This document shows positions 10,701 to 25,800 of a stretch of DNA of 64,000 bases, piece by piece (positions within the stretch are counted from its first letter, which is position 1; each line of letters begins with the position of its first letter). The notes beneath the pieces were generated by a model. It saw only the letters and a program-made list of their open reading frames with translations, was not told the DNA's origin and searched no databases. The DNA comes from Archegozetes longisetosus (taxonomy: Eukaryota; Arthropoda; Arachnida; Sarcoptiformes; Trhypochthoniidae). Position numbers and translations under genes: made by a program. Where the stretch lies: assembly GCA_018873245.2 (NCBI GenBank), contig JAEMBT020000005.1, forward strand, positions 3,520,001 through 3,584,000. Reading direction: 5' to 3'.

Positions 10701-13700
10701 TTGTTAATAACGGATTTTATCCTTGGATGTTATTCTTGAGGGCAACTAAGATCCAGTCCTATCGACTCGAAACAAGGAGATCATCTCAGACATAAACTTC
10801 TGCTCCTCAAATATGCTTTTGAATAATATATAACAAGATTTAAACTATTAAATGCGAGAAAACTTTCTTCAGTCTTGAATCAGTTTTGATGGTAAATCTG
10901 ACACTATATAATCAGATCTTAGAGAAAATCAAAAGAGAGCTTAATTAGATATTTCCATAAAATAGTAGTTTAAACATTGATGATCATGAAAATTTGATGA
11001 TATTGAAAGAATCGATTGCATATAATGTTGACAACATTGAGTTTAAAGGGTGATGATTTATGGCCACTAAAGTTTGGCATTCGATTAAATAAAGTTTTGT
11101 GCAATGAAAAGGTTTATAATTGAATTTATAATGACATATCTTATGGGTGACAGATTTGATATATTCGAAGCTCTCATTCTAAGCAAATACTTGAACAGCT
11201 ACTTCTTCAATAAATAACAATGAGTTGTATGCTGTATTGATAATGAAGAGTGGCTTCAATTAGCCGTTAGGCTTTATAATGATGAATATACTAAAGAGCG
11301 CAATAATCCGCGAAAGCAACAAGAAAAAGACTGTTGCTATGTCAACCTACTTGTGATGTGCATCGATTTGTTGCTAAATTTGATTTATAATTTGCTTTTC
11401 TTTCTATAATGAATTGTTCGTTTTCTATAATGAAATTGTTTGTAATGAGTTTCTTAATGTCTCATATGATATTTAGAAGGAGAACATACCATAAGAAAGC
11501 ATATTTTGTGATTGCTATCGTGGATCGTGAAATTTATGAGTGTAGAATCGATATACAGCAGAGAAAAGACTATATTTGAAGCGTAACGGCGTTAATATTC
11601 GTAGAGTCAAATTGATAAGAGAAAAAGTAAATGAAAATGCATCTGCAGATAATGTTTTTTGTTACTTAGCAGCAATACAATAGTCAAAGTTATAGAGAAT
11701 ACAAAACTGCAATATTCCTGTATAGAAAGCGTATAATGTAATACACATTCATTTATTTCAATATTATTTTTGACAAGTCATGTGGTTTTTGCATTATTGA
11801 TATTATTTTGTCTCGTCATTATCTGATAAAATAGTTTGCATTTTAGTTTTATATTCAAATATTCTTGAGAAAATAACTTTTTGTATTCCAAATGCCAATT
11901 CAATTACTTTTATTGCTCAATAGTTCGCAAAACAACCCTTTAATAATTTGTCAATTAACAACTATTTAAAACATTTGGAAACAATTTTTAAATATTTCAA
12001 TTAACTTGAAACGCACATTAAAAAAGTGAATCTTTGGTTAAACACTAAATCGCATAGGATTAAGCATTGCAGAGATTAGCTGGATTTAATGGGGTTAACG
12101 AGAGACACGCGCGCAACTAGTTATCCAGGTAGTGGGCACATGGTTTAAATATTCCAATTGAAACAGCCGTGCCTAATCTTGAAACCGGCAGGTCAGATCG
12201 ATAACTAATTATAAGTGGTGTTCTGTTTTTTGCTTGTATGCTTATGAATCGTGCAAAACAATAAATCTCAATAAGTTATTTCACTGGAATATCTGTTTGT
12301 AAGCCTAATAAATTATTGCGTTATTAGCTGTTATTGCGCTTTAGTTCTGGACGTGAGCGATCTCTGCAACATTTTATATTATCACGTGATGGAAGGGATA
12401 CTCAAATTTCTAATGAATTACTACGAATGGAACTTTTTAATTATTGATTAACAATGAAATTTTTATAAGCTTTGTTTGCTTAACTTTTAGCACAAAACAT
12501 GTTTTGAAATTCAGAGGACCTATGACTCAAACTATGACCGTTGAATTTTGAGCAGCATAATTATCTTTTCGTTGTAATCAATTATAGATAAGCGTTGGTT
12601 TGATTCTACGATAATTGATACGTTCAATGATTTAAGGGTTGTCGTTTACATTCCTACACGTGTATGAGGCAGAGGATTTTAAACTTTTCGGGCTTGGACT
12701 GGCTTGTATAGGACTTATCATGTGGTTTCTATAGAACCTAATGTTAAACTTTCTAGTTTGGCGGCTAACTAGTAGGCCATGAAAGGTAGTCTATGAACCT
12801 CTGGTTTAAACGATTCACAGCAGTTATGTATATTCTGCATACTAAAATATTTATATTTTAGCTATTGTGCCCTTTGATATTGAGTGGTCTATAGAATGAT
12901 CACCTATTGACAGACCGAAAACAGGACATAAGCTATCAGGAATGGGATCCTTACAACGTCTTCTTGTTTCGAAACGATACTTTGATTGTTTAATATTCTT
13001 GCATTTGCATGAAAGCTGGTTTTATGTATTGCTTATTTGGTCTTAAGCTCACTATTTTTAGTCAGTTATCAACGGGTTTTATTGAAAGGACTATTACTTC
13101 AGCAAATGGCAATTATTTGTCCAGTTCAGCAACTTTGAAAAGATTAAATTTGTTAAATTTCTAACCAAAAGTCAGGACTGTCTAGTAAGAACTGGGTGTT
13201 TAGTCAGCCTAGTAGTCTACAAGTTAAAGTAGATATGTTGTCTTCTTATTGTTGGAGTAATAATGCAAGTATTCGAATGAATGAATTGTACATTAGAGAA
13301 ATAAGAATTTCAAATTAACTTCTAATGAATTTCAAGTGAATTCGAGCACTTAGTTATTACAATTGTATTCTTATATAAATGATTAAGCTAATTCTTACTA
13401 ACCAGCATTATTCTACTTTGTTCTTTTCAGTAAAGCAAATCAATGTTTCATTAGTATTATGGAAGAAAATTCAAGGTATGCTTCAAATTTGAAATCGTTC
13501 AATTTTGTAAAGGGTTTGATCATTCGAGTTAGTTTGAATCTTTTGAATATTGAATTCGATTTATATGAAAATGGATCAAGTTAAGAAGTTTCTTAACTTA
13601 TGTGGAAGCCGTAACCAAATGCAAAAGAACGTTTTTTAGTATAGAGATTTATAGCTTTACCAATTTATTTATCAGAACTACTCTCATAATCAAGTTAGTC

Positions 13701-16700
13701 ATGCAATCAGTAATAGTGAATTATATCTTTCGCAAAACACTTTTTCATCTGAATATATGGATTAATTGGACAGATTGAAAGACTGATTTTACGAAAAGAT
13801 TCTTGAGCATAAAACCCGACTATTCTCTAATGAGTAATGTTATATCAAATTATTTATAGAGAAAGCTTTTTTTATAAACTGAACCTAAATCTTACTAAAC
13901 ATTAAGAAACATGAACGGAAATATTTCTGCTCAAAAATCCAAGGAAAACATCATTAAGAGAGCTTATGACGCACTAACAGAAAAGAATATAATAAAATTA
14001 ATTGAACCCATTCTCTCAACAAAATAAAAAACATCTGATTTCATGCAATTTGAATGAGTCTCAGTTCATTGAATTAATATTGTTCTCAATCATTGTAATT
14101 ATTTAAGGCATTATCTTATTAAAAATCATATTTACCTGCAGTACAGAGAGCCCCGTCTTCATCGTAGCCATCGGGACAGTCGGGTGCCCCGTCTGTAATA
14201 AACAATCGAGTAATTGATTATTAATTGTAATTATACTCCAGAGACTGACGCGAAAAAAATTAGTACTTACCACAGAGGTATTGAATAGAAATGCATTTTA
14301 AAGTATCTCCAGGACAACGGAATGGTTGAGTTGGGTGGCATCTCTCTGGATCAACTGTTAAATATAGAAAATATAATGTTCATTCGTTTCTTCAAATGTT
14401 ACATCATTACTCTTAACAATAACTATTTGATAGCTCAACTTTTATGACTTTTGTTTTATGATTAACACGAGAGAAGAGAATGTTTTAAACTTTCAGTATA
14501 ATTGCATGTGTCATATGGCTTCAATACAATTTTATTGTGGTTTGAATTTGCAACAAGTTTTTCAAATAATCTTACTATTCACTATAATTAATAAGGTATA
14601 TGATACAAGGTAATTTCATATTCAATCCAAATTATGAAGTAGGATTTATCGAATGAAAGAATAATGAAATGAATAAGAATTATATGCAACTAATCAATAG
14701 TTGGATAGTCCGTCGTACAATTGTTCCTGACTTAATCGAAAATTGATCGAATAGAATCAGAATTTTTATTACGGCAGTCATAAAAAAAAAGTAAACGCTA
14801 TTATGTGAGTTAATTTGTGTATTAATTAGCAGTTAGAGTAATGGGAAAGGTTTTCTATTGCATGGCAACAGTACAACCAATTGTTGTTGGCTATGAGTTA
14901 GGTCATTCCAATTGATGAGCTAATGGCTATAAAATACTAACTCTATATATAATTAACAACTTTCATAAATCAACAAATGAGTTATACAAGTGTTTTAAAG
15001 GTAGATAATTCATAGCAGTAGTAAGTTGCAACTTTTACAAATATGAGAATTGGTTGCAAGCATTTTGATTAATTCTAGGACCAGTTGGATGGTGGTAACT
15101 CAAACTTAATTGACTAACTTTGTGGGCGTAGGAATAAACAGTTGCGACTCATGAGAGCTATCATTAAACTCAATCCACCACTCTTTCATTGATTCTGGAA
15201 ACTCATTATGAATTTTGTTCAAACATTTCTAGCATTTTTTCAATACTTCTATAAAGTAAATAAAACTGATCCGACAATTAACTAAACTTCCAAAATATAT
15301 ATTTGAATCGCTTTATGATAGTTTCCAAACAATTTTGATGGCGTGCTGCCTTTGTGATCCATTATGTTGTTCTTAATGATCGCAATTTAATTTTATTAGA
15401 ATTGGTGTTACTGACCATTAGCTATTTTGTGAAAAATATATTGGTTCTACACTCGAAAAAAAAATTTTATTTTTACTATACTTCCAAATAATAAATGAGC
15501 TATACATTCATCTTCGAAATCCCCATTTATTTGGTTTGAATGCAACATTTTTTGAAAATGATTATCTGCTCAGAAGTTAGCCAACAGTTGAGCGCAATTC
15601 TGATGAGAAATGTTGACTTGGAATGCGTTACATGTTGATTTATAACTGTGTTGCCTGATGAGTTAATGCTTAGTAAGACAATCGTAACTTAGCTCGTATT
15701 CTCATATTTCACTTCACGTCATTAAGTGATTAATATTATTGCAACATTACAGGCATAAAGCATATTTCGATGATCAGTCAGCACTAGTATTAATAAACTT
15801 AGAAATGTTTGTACTTCAGGCTCTGTTCACATCTACATATTCTGTTAGATGTTCGATAGACAGAATTGTTTATTTTCTGGAACATCTATTGAGACACTCA
15901 GTATTTCGCAATTGTATTATGTTTAATTGTAATAATGCATTAAGATTGAATTTGAATAGATTTTCTTGTCTCAAATCGAACGAAGGTTCATAGTTTTCAA
16001 ACTAAATCTAATGAAAAGTCAAAGTAAACTGAGACTTAATTTGTAAATTTGAAAAATGTGCCATCAAAGTTGGCACAAAAGAATCCTATTTCAATTAAAC
16101 AACATGAATATAGCATAATTAGAGCAAGAAGTAGTGTAAAATTAGATTTCGCAAAATCTAGTCAAACATATAATCAAACTGAATCATTTTTTATAGACTA
16201 AATTAACTTAATATTCAAAACTAATTGCATAAAACTATTCAGAATTCAGTTAATTAGGTTAAAAACGGTCTGTCGGGAGACATAAATCTGTGACAAACAC
16301 TATTCTTTGACATTAGCATAACTTAATTATTCCATTACATCAGGAAAACTTTGCATAAATTATGAAATTATCATTGATTCAAATATTTGATTAATAGAAA
16401 TGATAGTTATATTTACTTTTGACTCACAATAAGTTCATGATTGAAACTGGAAGAAGCATCAGAATTAAAATTAAAGCCTATTATGCTAGATGTTTCAGAT
16501 TTTACTTAGGTAAATTTGTTTTGTCTTAAAATTCTTGCAAATCCAAATCAAACAAACCATTCATTACTTTTTAATTTGAATTTATTAACTTTCAGAATTG
16601 TTGTCTTGAAAAATTGCGCAATTTTTTAACTGTTAGGTTAGGTTCAATTTCGCTATAGAACAGTCAATCTCTTCATCAAAATAGACATGAATTCCTTCAA

Positions 16701-18695
16701 TTAATCAATAGGTTTTGTTTAACTTGTTGGTTGGCTGACGTTGTAATGGTAGTAAGGATTAAGCAACAGAAAGAGTACTGTAGTTCTGAACTGAATAGTC
16801 ACTGAAATCTGATTGACTGGTGTTGGGACACCTTTTGAATTTAAAGTACTTGAAACTGCAATATGCGCTTCTCATACAAAAGATTGTGATTGCGTCTTAT
16901 ATTCGCTCTTGAACAAGTAGAAAAGAGTTCAAAGCCGGCCAAAGACAAGAGGAAAATTTCGATTCTTCTATAGTTTTGCAGCTCTCTACAGTGTTTGTGC
17001 TGAAATTGATTCGATGTTCTAAATGAAAAGCTTAGGGGAATCTGAAATTAGTTCTGAAGAATAACTGTTTGGTTTTAATGAATTTTTATTTACGATAAGA
17101 GACAAAACAAATAAATTCTAAGATATAGTGCTATTGGGTTTGCTAATTATAATACATTGATTCTTTGACAATATGATGTGATTCATGGGATAACCTCAAG
17201 AGAAATGTTTATAAGTTTGCAAATTTTGAAATATTTAAAGTCTGGAAATTTTGAAATATTTAAAGTTTGCAAATTTTGAAATATTTAAAGTTTTATGGAT
17301 AGAAGAGAAGAGTCTTTTAGTTTTAAGGAAAGTGTGTCAAGTAAATAAAAAATAGAAATAGAATATAGAGTAAAGATGTGACTTGATCTAAAGGTTGAGG
17401 ATTTATCCTACTGAATAATTCAAGTCACATCTAGCTATCAAGTGAGAACTGCGCCATCATTAGAATTAAAATATACATTTTATAAGGCTTTCCTGCCCAA
17501 CTCCGTGTCGATGTTATGCATTAAAAGTGCAACTTTATTCCATCAATTCCCATTTGGATTAGGCAACTATAATCTAAGCAAACATTACAGCTATTCTCTC
17601 AACTTCGTTTCAATAGTCGGCTAGTCTATAGTCGGTTAGTCTATAGCCGGTTACGCTCAATCTCTATTATACTCTTTAGTAACTTTTGTACAATAATAAT
17701 AATAATAATGATTAAATCATGAAATTATGTTCAAATGTTTATGTTTAGCTTTCAAGAGTACTTTAGCTATCCTTTAATTTGGGTTTGCCAATAGAATAAA
17801 TGTCAAGAACTGGCTCAATATTTATCTGATTAAAGAATTAAAGTGATAAGTCCTTCAGGATTACGTTTTTTAGGAAGTATTATTCGGTTTTTAGACTTGA
17901 ACCTTGTCTCACGCTTAACTTCAATTTCGATCAATTCAGAGTTTTGTCATTCAAATTGTTCATTAATGAGTGTAAGCAATTAATTTTGACTGAAAAATAA
18001 ATTAAAAAATTTGAAGATTAAGTGAAAACTAGTGATTCTTATCTTAACTTGTAAGCAGTTAAAGTCGACTTATTAATAGTAAAGAGCTATAAGTGATATT
18101 TGAAAGTTTCCTAGTTTAGTCATATCAGATTTCTCCGGCATTTTATAAGTTTTCTAATGTCTCAATACTATTGGTGCTTTCTTAAACTGATATCTTATTG
18201 GAAGATTGATAAAAATATTTCAAGTTTTTTAGTTTATTCAAGTTTCAGATATTTTATTTGTTCAAAGCTTCGTAAAGCAATTAATGATTGGATGAAAATT
18301 TCCATACAATTATAGAATAAGTTGAAAGGCTTTCGTGCTCAACAAGGTTTGCTGACTAAACAAATAAACGGCTAAAGATCTTAAGAGTTAGAGAAATTGT
18401 TCTCTTCGTGAACCGCCTTAAGTCGTTTTTATAGCAACTGTAATGGGAATAAAAGTTTATAAGCAGTAATTCAAAAGCTATGCCAATTCAAATAAAAGGT
18501 TCAAAACTATACACACGCGAAATAGGAGCATGAGTAACAATTTGATAAAAAAGTTTATTTACCGCAACAATAGCTCCACACAGCTTAAAACTTACTCTAT
18601 ATTAGAAACACTATTCAATTTTTACTCCAAGTTATTAAATTTTGCCTGCCATTCATTTTGTAGATGCCTAACTTTTCATTTTAAATCTTAATCAA

Positions 18696-18730
<35 letters not shown>

Positions 18731-19277
18731 GAAATTAATATCAAATGTATTCGAGTTGCTGGTGACTTACTTGATTTATGCCCGAACTTATTCTTGAAGT
18801 CACTTTGAAGAGAACACACACCTCAAAACCATAGAACTGTTTTATAAACCCTTCTCTCAAATTAAATGTCAAATTCGAAATACTTTTCAATTCAAAATAA
18901 GTGAACAGAAAATCGAGAAACAAATCGATGTTTTAATCCTCTTTATAACCCATAAAATAAGAAAAAGTTTATCCGTATTGAGTCAGAAATAAAAAACAAG
19001 TTCATAAACTTTTTGGCCATTATTTCTACGAAATGTGTTTTTAGTATATTTGTAAAAGTGAAAAGTATCAAATTTAACTTAAGTGGTGTTTTTAAAGGCA
19101 AATGTAAGTCGAGTTCAATCACATAAGCCTCAGATTCAGAGAAATAATCTTAGGCTGGGCCTCATTTGTTCGATGAATAAGTTAGTATAAGAGACAATAT
19201 AAGAAAATAAAAAGTTTTCTAAATTAAAAATCTTCAGAAAGACTCTAATGGATGAGAGAGTGAGAGTGAGAGTGAGT

Positions 19278-19335
<58 letters not shown>

Positions 19336-22300
19336 TAAATATGATTAGAAGAGATAGATATAAAAGAAGATGGAAGAAAAAAGTGGTATATTTCTTAGGA
19401 ACTAATTTGAGCCCTTGTATAATATTGGATGTATGTTTTAGTTATTTGCTTGACTAGCAAATCAAATTAGGGTTTGGTTCTGGCATCTGTTTGCATTTGC
19501 ATTACGCTATCATAGCAAATGAGACACTAAATTCAGAAAACACACATTCTATCGCCTTAGCAATTACTCCAATAATCTTATATATGATGTCATTGAGCGA
19601 GAATACCATTCATTTCATATATTTTCGCTCAACCCTAACAACTCTTTCAATCAACAAATGAAAAAGTTCAAGAAGAAGTTTCAGTTTAAAGTGAAATAAA
19701 ACCAAATTAAATTAAAAATGAAACTATGTAAATTATTAGATTTATCCATCCTATGCGTTTAAAGTTGGCCTTAACATTACCCTCACTTTGAATGCCTACG
19801 CAATGCAAATGATGCGTAGGCTTCTTGAGGCAGACACTTATCTGTTAGTCCTAAGTATCCGATTGGAAATATCAAAATTATTGGTTCAAATTTAAGTATA
19901 AACAGGATATTCTTGATGCATTAGCTAACAAGAAAATTTTTGTTGAGATCTATTCAATTATTTCTATCTAATGAAACTTTAATGTCAAAGCTTTTGACAG
20001 CTTTTTAGTTATGTAGGAGTAGATCTTATTATTTACAAACCGATAGAATAAAGTTAAAATTGCAGAATAACACTATTTCATTTCAAGTTTATGTTTATTT
20101 TGTTTGTGTCCTGCGTTTCAGTTTGTAATAAAAATGAACAAACAATCATTATTTGATCTGTTGTTCAGTTGAAACAAAAAATGGACCTAATCATTCAAAA
20201 AGGTATAGATCTGAACAAAACAAATATCTCAGTGCAAAATAAGATGGTTAGCAAATTAAGTGCTGATGTCTGTGAAAATAGAGAGAGGCTTCAAATTAGA
20301 GTTAAGCAAAGAAAAGCATCTAGATTAATTTTCGGGCTCTTCTTGCTCAAATTAATCTGAACAAATGTTTTCGACTATTCTTCCAGCTACAACCTAATCT
20401 GACATTACCTTCGTTCAGAAACATGTTTAGCAAATTTAAGTCAGTCAAGTATCAATACTCAGTCTAGTTTTCGCCATTCATTTAAAAGATTCGATTTTAT
20501 GCAACTTTTCAGTTTTTTTAATTTAAACTACATCCTTTACTCTCTTCTCCCGATAGATTAATAATGAAAAAATTGCTTCTTATTAGAAATGAATTTATAT
20601 TAATATTTAGTAACTCAAAAGGATTGCTAATAAACTAATATAGACTGAATTTTATGAAAATTAGATTTGGTTTAACTTTATTGGAAATTGCAAGAATTTG
20701 ACTTTGCTGGCAAAGAATCGAATCTCAGAATCGATGTTAATATTGATAACGACTTCTGATATTTAGTGAGACTCGATCTCTCGAATGGGCTAATATTCCA
20801 TTAATATCTATTGTGCCTTCATCACTGTCCTCGGGCTGCGATTCAGTTTCCGTGATCTTATAATAACTTGTTTCACTTGAAATTATTCACTATCATGCAT
20901 TTGGAAATTGAAATTATAGAAAAGACTACAAGATCAAACTACGTTTGCTAAAGTGGATTATCAACTTTCTCAGTCTTATCACTTTTTCATTTCTACTCTC
21001 TAATAAAAAATTGATTAAATCTGAATCCAAATCAATGCAATCCAGCGGCCAACAAGTCTTAATAGAAATACTCTGATCAGATATGACAAAAATTGTTAAA
21101 TTATAAGACTTTGAATACATTTAAATATTTATATTATTTTCATTTTAGAAATATTACCGTCAGAAAAGTAACAGTTGATATAATTTTTGTAATCCATTTC
21201 TTCAAACTATATTCTCAAGTTTGACAATATTACATATACACCTCATCCTCAGATTTTATAACCGAAAATAAAAGTGGAATCTATACTATTAGCTGAGCTC
21301 TACGATTGGTCACAAGAAAGAAATGATTAATGAGAAAAATCTTTCGATAGTACCAATATTTTTAAAGAATAGGTTTTAAAAGCCTATAATCTCATTAAAA
21401 AGGGATATGGATTTAATCTTTTATTCGTCTAATGAATTTGTATTTTGTGAAGGAAGTAATATGACGAAGATTAACCTTGAGTATTATTTTTGCAGAATCA
21501 TTATTTCCATCACAGAATAATTATTCCCCTGTAAGTAAAGTCAACCCAATCTGCTAATGTTTATTTACTAAAACGTTATAGACTTTGACCTTTTGCTTTT
21601 GTCGATTGAAAACTGAAGATTGAACTTAATATTAGCTATACAGTGCTACACCCACATTCATATTATAGAATATTATATATACTCCTTAATACTACGGAAT
21701 TTGTTGCTCGAGCTCTGTGATATAAAGTGTTAGCCAATTGAATGCTACATTTGGTATGAACGCTTTCGCAAATTCAAAAAAGAATTTAGAGAGAATTCAT
21801 ATTTGACTATTTCAATTTGATTGAGAAAATCGTCATCACGTTCAATTGACAATACTGAGAGCAATAAAACGAATTAGTGAGAATTCGTAGTTTAAAAATG
21901 AGATTTGATTTTTATGAAATTAGGCATCTACATGTAGTCGTGTTCATAAAGACAGAATACACAAGAATTTTTTGTTGGAAGGGAGTAATTACAGAATGAC
22001 GGCTATCTCAAGCCATTCAATTTTCATGGCGTTTCCATTACATCTCCCTCATTAATAATACTTTATGCTAAGGTAAACGCTAACGTATGAAGTAATATTA
22101 ACGAAAATGTATCAATCATAGAAATGCTGTGGGATTCGAGCGTATTCAGATAGTCATAGCTCTGGAACCGCTTGTTAGCGGCAAAATATTCTGACATACA
22201 TTACGAGCGAAGATATATATCATAATGAGAGTATTGTGTATAGCGCCAAAATAAGCTCGAATAGAAATTATATGAACTGAAAATTATTAATTAGGAAATG

Positions 22301-22820
22301 AAAATGCACTTGAAAAAGAAGAATCATTGCTCTTCTATAGTAATGGTCTAGTTTTTATTATTGCGTAATAATCATCATTATTACCACTATGATACATCTA
22401 CATTAATATGATGAACTAATTTAGTGTTCATAATAAGCTTCATATTCATTTGGAGCCCTTGTGACTCAACTTTTATTATTAACAGATAAGTGCAAAACTA
22501 CAATTATAGATGTTTTATCCTATCAATGAAGTTATTTAGAGGTATTATACAATTGGTTGTATTGTTCTATGCATTTAATTGTTTGTAGTGAACATAATAA
22601 AGTGAAACCAACACCCAACTGAGACTTAAACATTCATTTATTAGCAATTATGAATAGTCTTACGTGTATTTTATATTCGATAATAATCGCACTAATAGGA
22701 TTTGCGAATGAGTAATCGTCTTCTTATCAAAAGAGACGGCTGACAAAACAAAACAGATCTTCTTTCAATCCAATCTCCAGTTATTGTTGTACAGCCCATA
22801 GTTGCAAATTATAACTTCAG

Positions 22821-22859
<39 letters not shown>

Positions 22860-25800
22860 TATCCTGTTTCCTATTATTGATTAGAGCCGATCAAATCCTT
22901 TGTTTCACTTTATTTTTCATTCAATATATAGACTAAACATTTTCAATAAAACAGACGAATGAACTGATTTTCAATATTTTATTAGCAGAATATTAGATAT
23001 TATATTAGGAATGGCTGTAATTTTGATGAATCGCTCCAGCTTTCTTGAAAAATAGATTATCAAATATCTGTTTTATGCTATCGTATAAAAGAAGTATATG
23101 TCTAAAAAATAAACTTTCAATTGATAGCTCACACATCATTAATAATACTCTAGTTATTCAATTGGCTCTATATTAACTTTTAAGGTAATCCAATATTAGT
23201 GGCTCTCAAAAGATTACTTTGCCATTATACTTAGGAAGCGTTTTACACTCACTCAATTGACTAAATAATTTGAAGAATATGATTTATAAATTATGAAGTA
23301 GTGGTCTCTCTAGCGATTGATTGCATAACTTGCATGTCCAAGTTATTTGAAAGCCAAATTCCAATTGCTTTAAATCAATTCGTTCAAAGACCTATATCAA
23401 ACAATACTAATTTGTTTGAGAATTCGGTTGTATCTTCCTCGGCATTTAGCACATGTTTGTCAAATTGATTCATTTGTTCTCATTCAAAAAGATGGTAAGG
23501 TTTAGCCCATATATAGGAATCTGTCTTACATTGAAAGTATGAACTTTGAAACAGCCGCAAGGCGTTTAAAGTATTTTAATAGGTATGCCAACTATAAGAA
23601 TCTTATTAATTCTGGATCATATTTACTTCTATGGCCCCGTGGGTGTACTTCTCGGTTTAGTCTTGTTTAAATTACTTGCATCCTCCTCTTTTACCGTTGA
23701 CAAATTTTCAACAAACAATTCTTCGATTGATTTCTTTTGAAAAATTTCTGAAACATTCAAAGATCTGCAAAACGTTCGTCACAAAACTCAGATTGACGAG
23801 GCAAATTGAAAAGCTTGGCTTTCGCGATAAGCAGAATAAGAATAAGAAATATATGCGTAACATTACCGTCATATTGTACATAAATATATATTATTAATCA
23901 TCTTTGTTTGCTATTATTTACTATTAAGATACCATTTGATAATCATATTATATGTCAAATAAAAAGACCGAAATTTATCAAATTTCTGAGTCAAATTATA
24001 TGTGAGTTTGGTTGAAGCATAGCTAAGAATTAAATCAATTGATTGTACATGTTTGAATGGTTGAAAAGAGGATAGTTTTCCCTGAAATTTAATGGACACG
24101 TAATGGTCTAGTATGGTATCATGAATTCCTAACGCACATTCTGTACATTACTTTGAAATGAAATCTTATACGAAGCTTTAGACTAGTTCGATGTATCTGA
24201 AAGAAGACAATGAAAGCCGCAGAATAACTTAATAAATATTCAGAGAGAATATTTTAGAAATACAATATTTTCTTTTAAAAATACATATCTCAAAAGTGAG
24301 GATTCATGATTCGATGATTCATGAAGTTAAGTTAGTAACATTTATCAGATCTTGTAAATTCAAATTTGCGATCATTTTTATCAGAACAAGTCAAGATAAA
24401 GATTTAAATGTAGTTCTAGTCGTAAAGATAAATTAGTTTCCACAACAACTTCAGATTAGCGCAACAAACTTGAATTGTGAAAATTTAAACCAAAAACTAA
24501 TCAAAGCCTAGATCAATAAGCATTAGTCCGAAAGTGGAAAACTCAATGCCTGAGACCGGATGAGTTTGTTTAACACTGTTTTCAAATACTATATACTACC
24601 GTGTGTTAGATACTTCAATATTTATTTCTTTATTATATCATAGTATAGCGACATGAATTTGTACTGAAGTTGATTTGTATCCTATGATAGTATACTTTTA
24701 TAGTGACGCAGATGTTTGAATCTATTCTTATTTGCCAACAACAATAGTATTGCACATCACATTATTTAGTTTGGTCTCTATTTGTGAAGTATGGCAAGCG
24801 TAAGAGTACTATTCACATAGATTGTCTATCAGACAATTTGATCTTATCTCTTTCTTGACCTGTGCATCAATATATTTTCAGACTTCTGAACACGAAAATG
24901 CCTAATAACAAGTAGCCAACTATGGCAACATCTTATCTGACTTTTTATGTTACAAGACATAAACTTAGGTCGTTGTATTCGTACACTTTCTTAGTTTCAT
25001 CTATCTAAAAGTGTTTCGAAAATTCATGTTAATGATCTCCTGGATTGATTAGCGTGAGATATTTATAGTGAGCTCATTTCTATAAATATTTATACAAATC
25101 AATATATGATTTGCTTAAGAGCGAAGTTGGAAACTAATCAATTTTGATTGACCTTATACTGTAAGATGAGAAGATTGAAAATTGTCAAAAGTAGAAAGTA
25201 ATATAAAGGAGTATGAATATAAGCTATAAAGTGATAATAAGTTAGTTCATATCTATTTTGATCGGCAATATTGTTCGGTCATTTGAGGAGCAACCAATTG
25301 ATATACAATATACTTGTAGAAAATTGTGATATTGCACTCATTGTGTATCAACTGTATAAGTTTGCGCAGTAGACTAACACAGTAGTTTTCTAGTTGTTAT
25401 GTTGATCTTAAGACATGACAAGAGATATATTACAGAGAAGATCATAACACATTTTGCCACATACAACTACGAGGGCGTGAGGGTATGACATTTGAAAATA
25501 TTACTGTTCGTTATAAGTTGAGATAACCTTTAATAGTCGCTATTAGTCGTAATTCATTCTCTGGATATCAAACTTATCTTATGATATTCGTCATCACATT
25601 TAATAGTCATGACATTTAAGAACAAAACATCGATTTAAACCTTAAGCACAACCCTACTTTATATCTGATCAGCAACCGAATTGAGACTTTTAGGCACGAA
25701 CTTTATAAAAATAAGCAATTCAGCAGCTTTTGTGAAGCCTTATTACCACAACAATGCTTTTAAAAGTTATTCCTATAAAAGTAAGAAATCAGTCTATAAC

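Larger units (their letters stand above)
7991..14135 (-). other. Prohormone-4 intron 3
   Basis: A 6.1 kb intron, mostly AT-rich with no exon I can support. It contains the imperfect inverted repeat with TTAGG units at 8467-8578 and a MITE-like copy at 11301-11531. Confidence 0.8.

Noticed and set aside
15739-15993. 84-codon plus-strand ORF
   Set aside because: It lacks an ATG start and any recognisable motif, and is of a length expected by chance in this composition.
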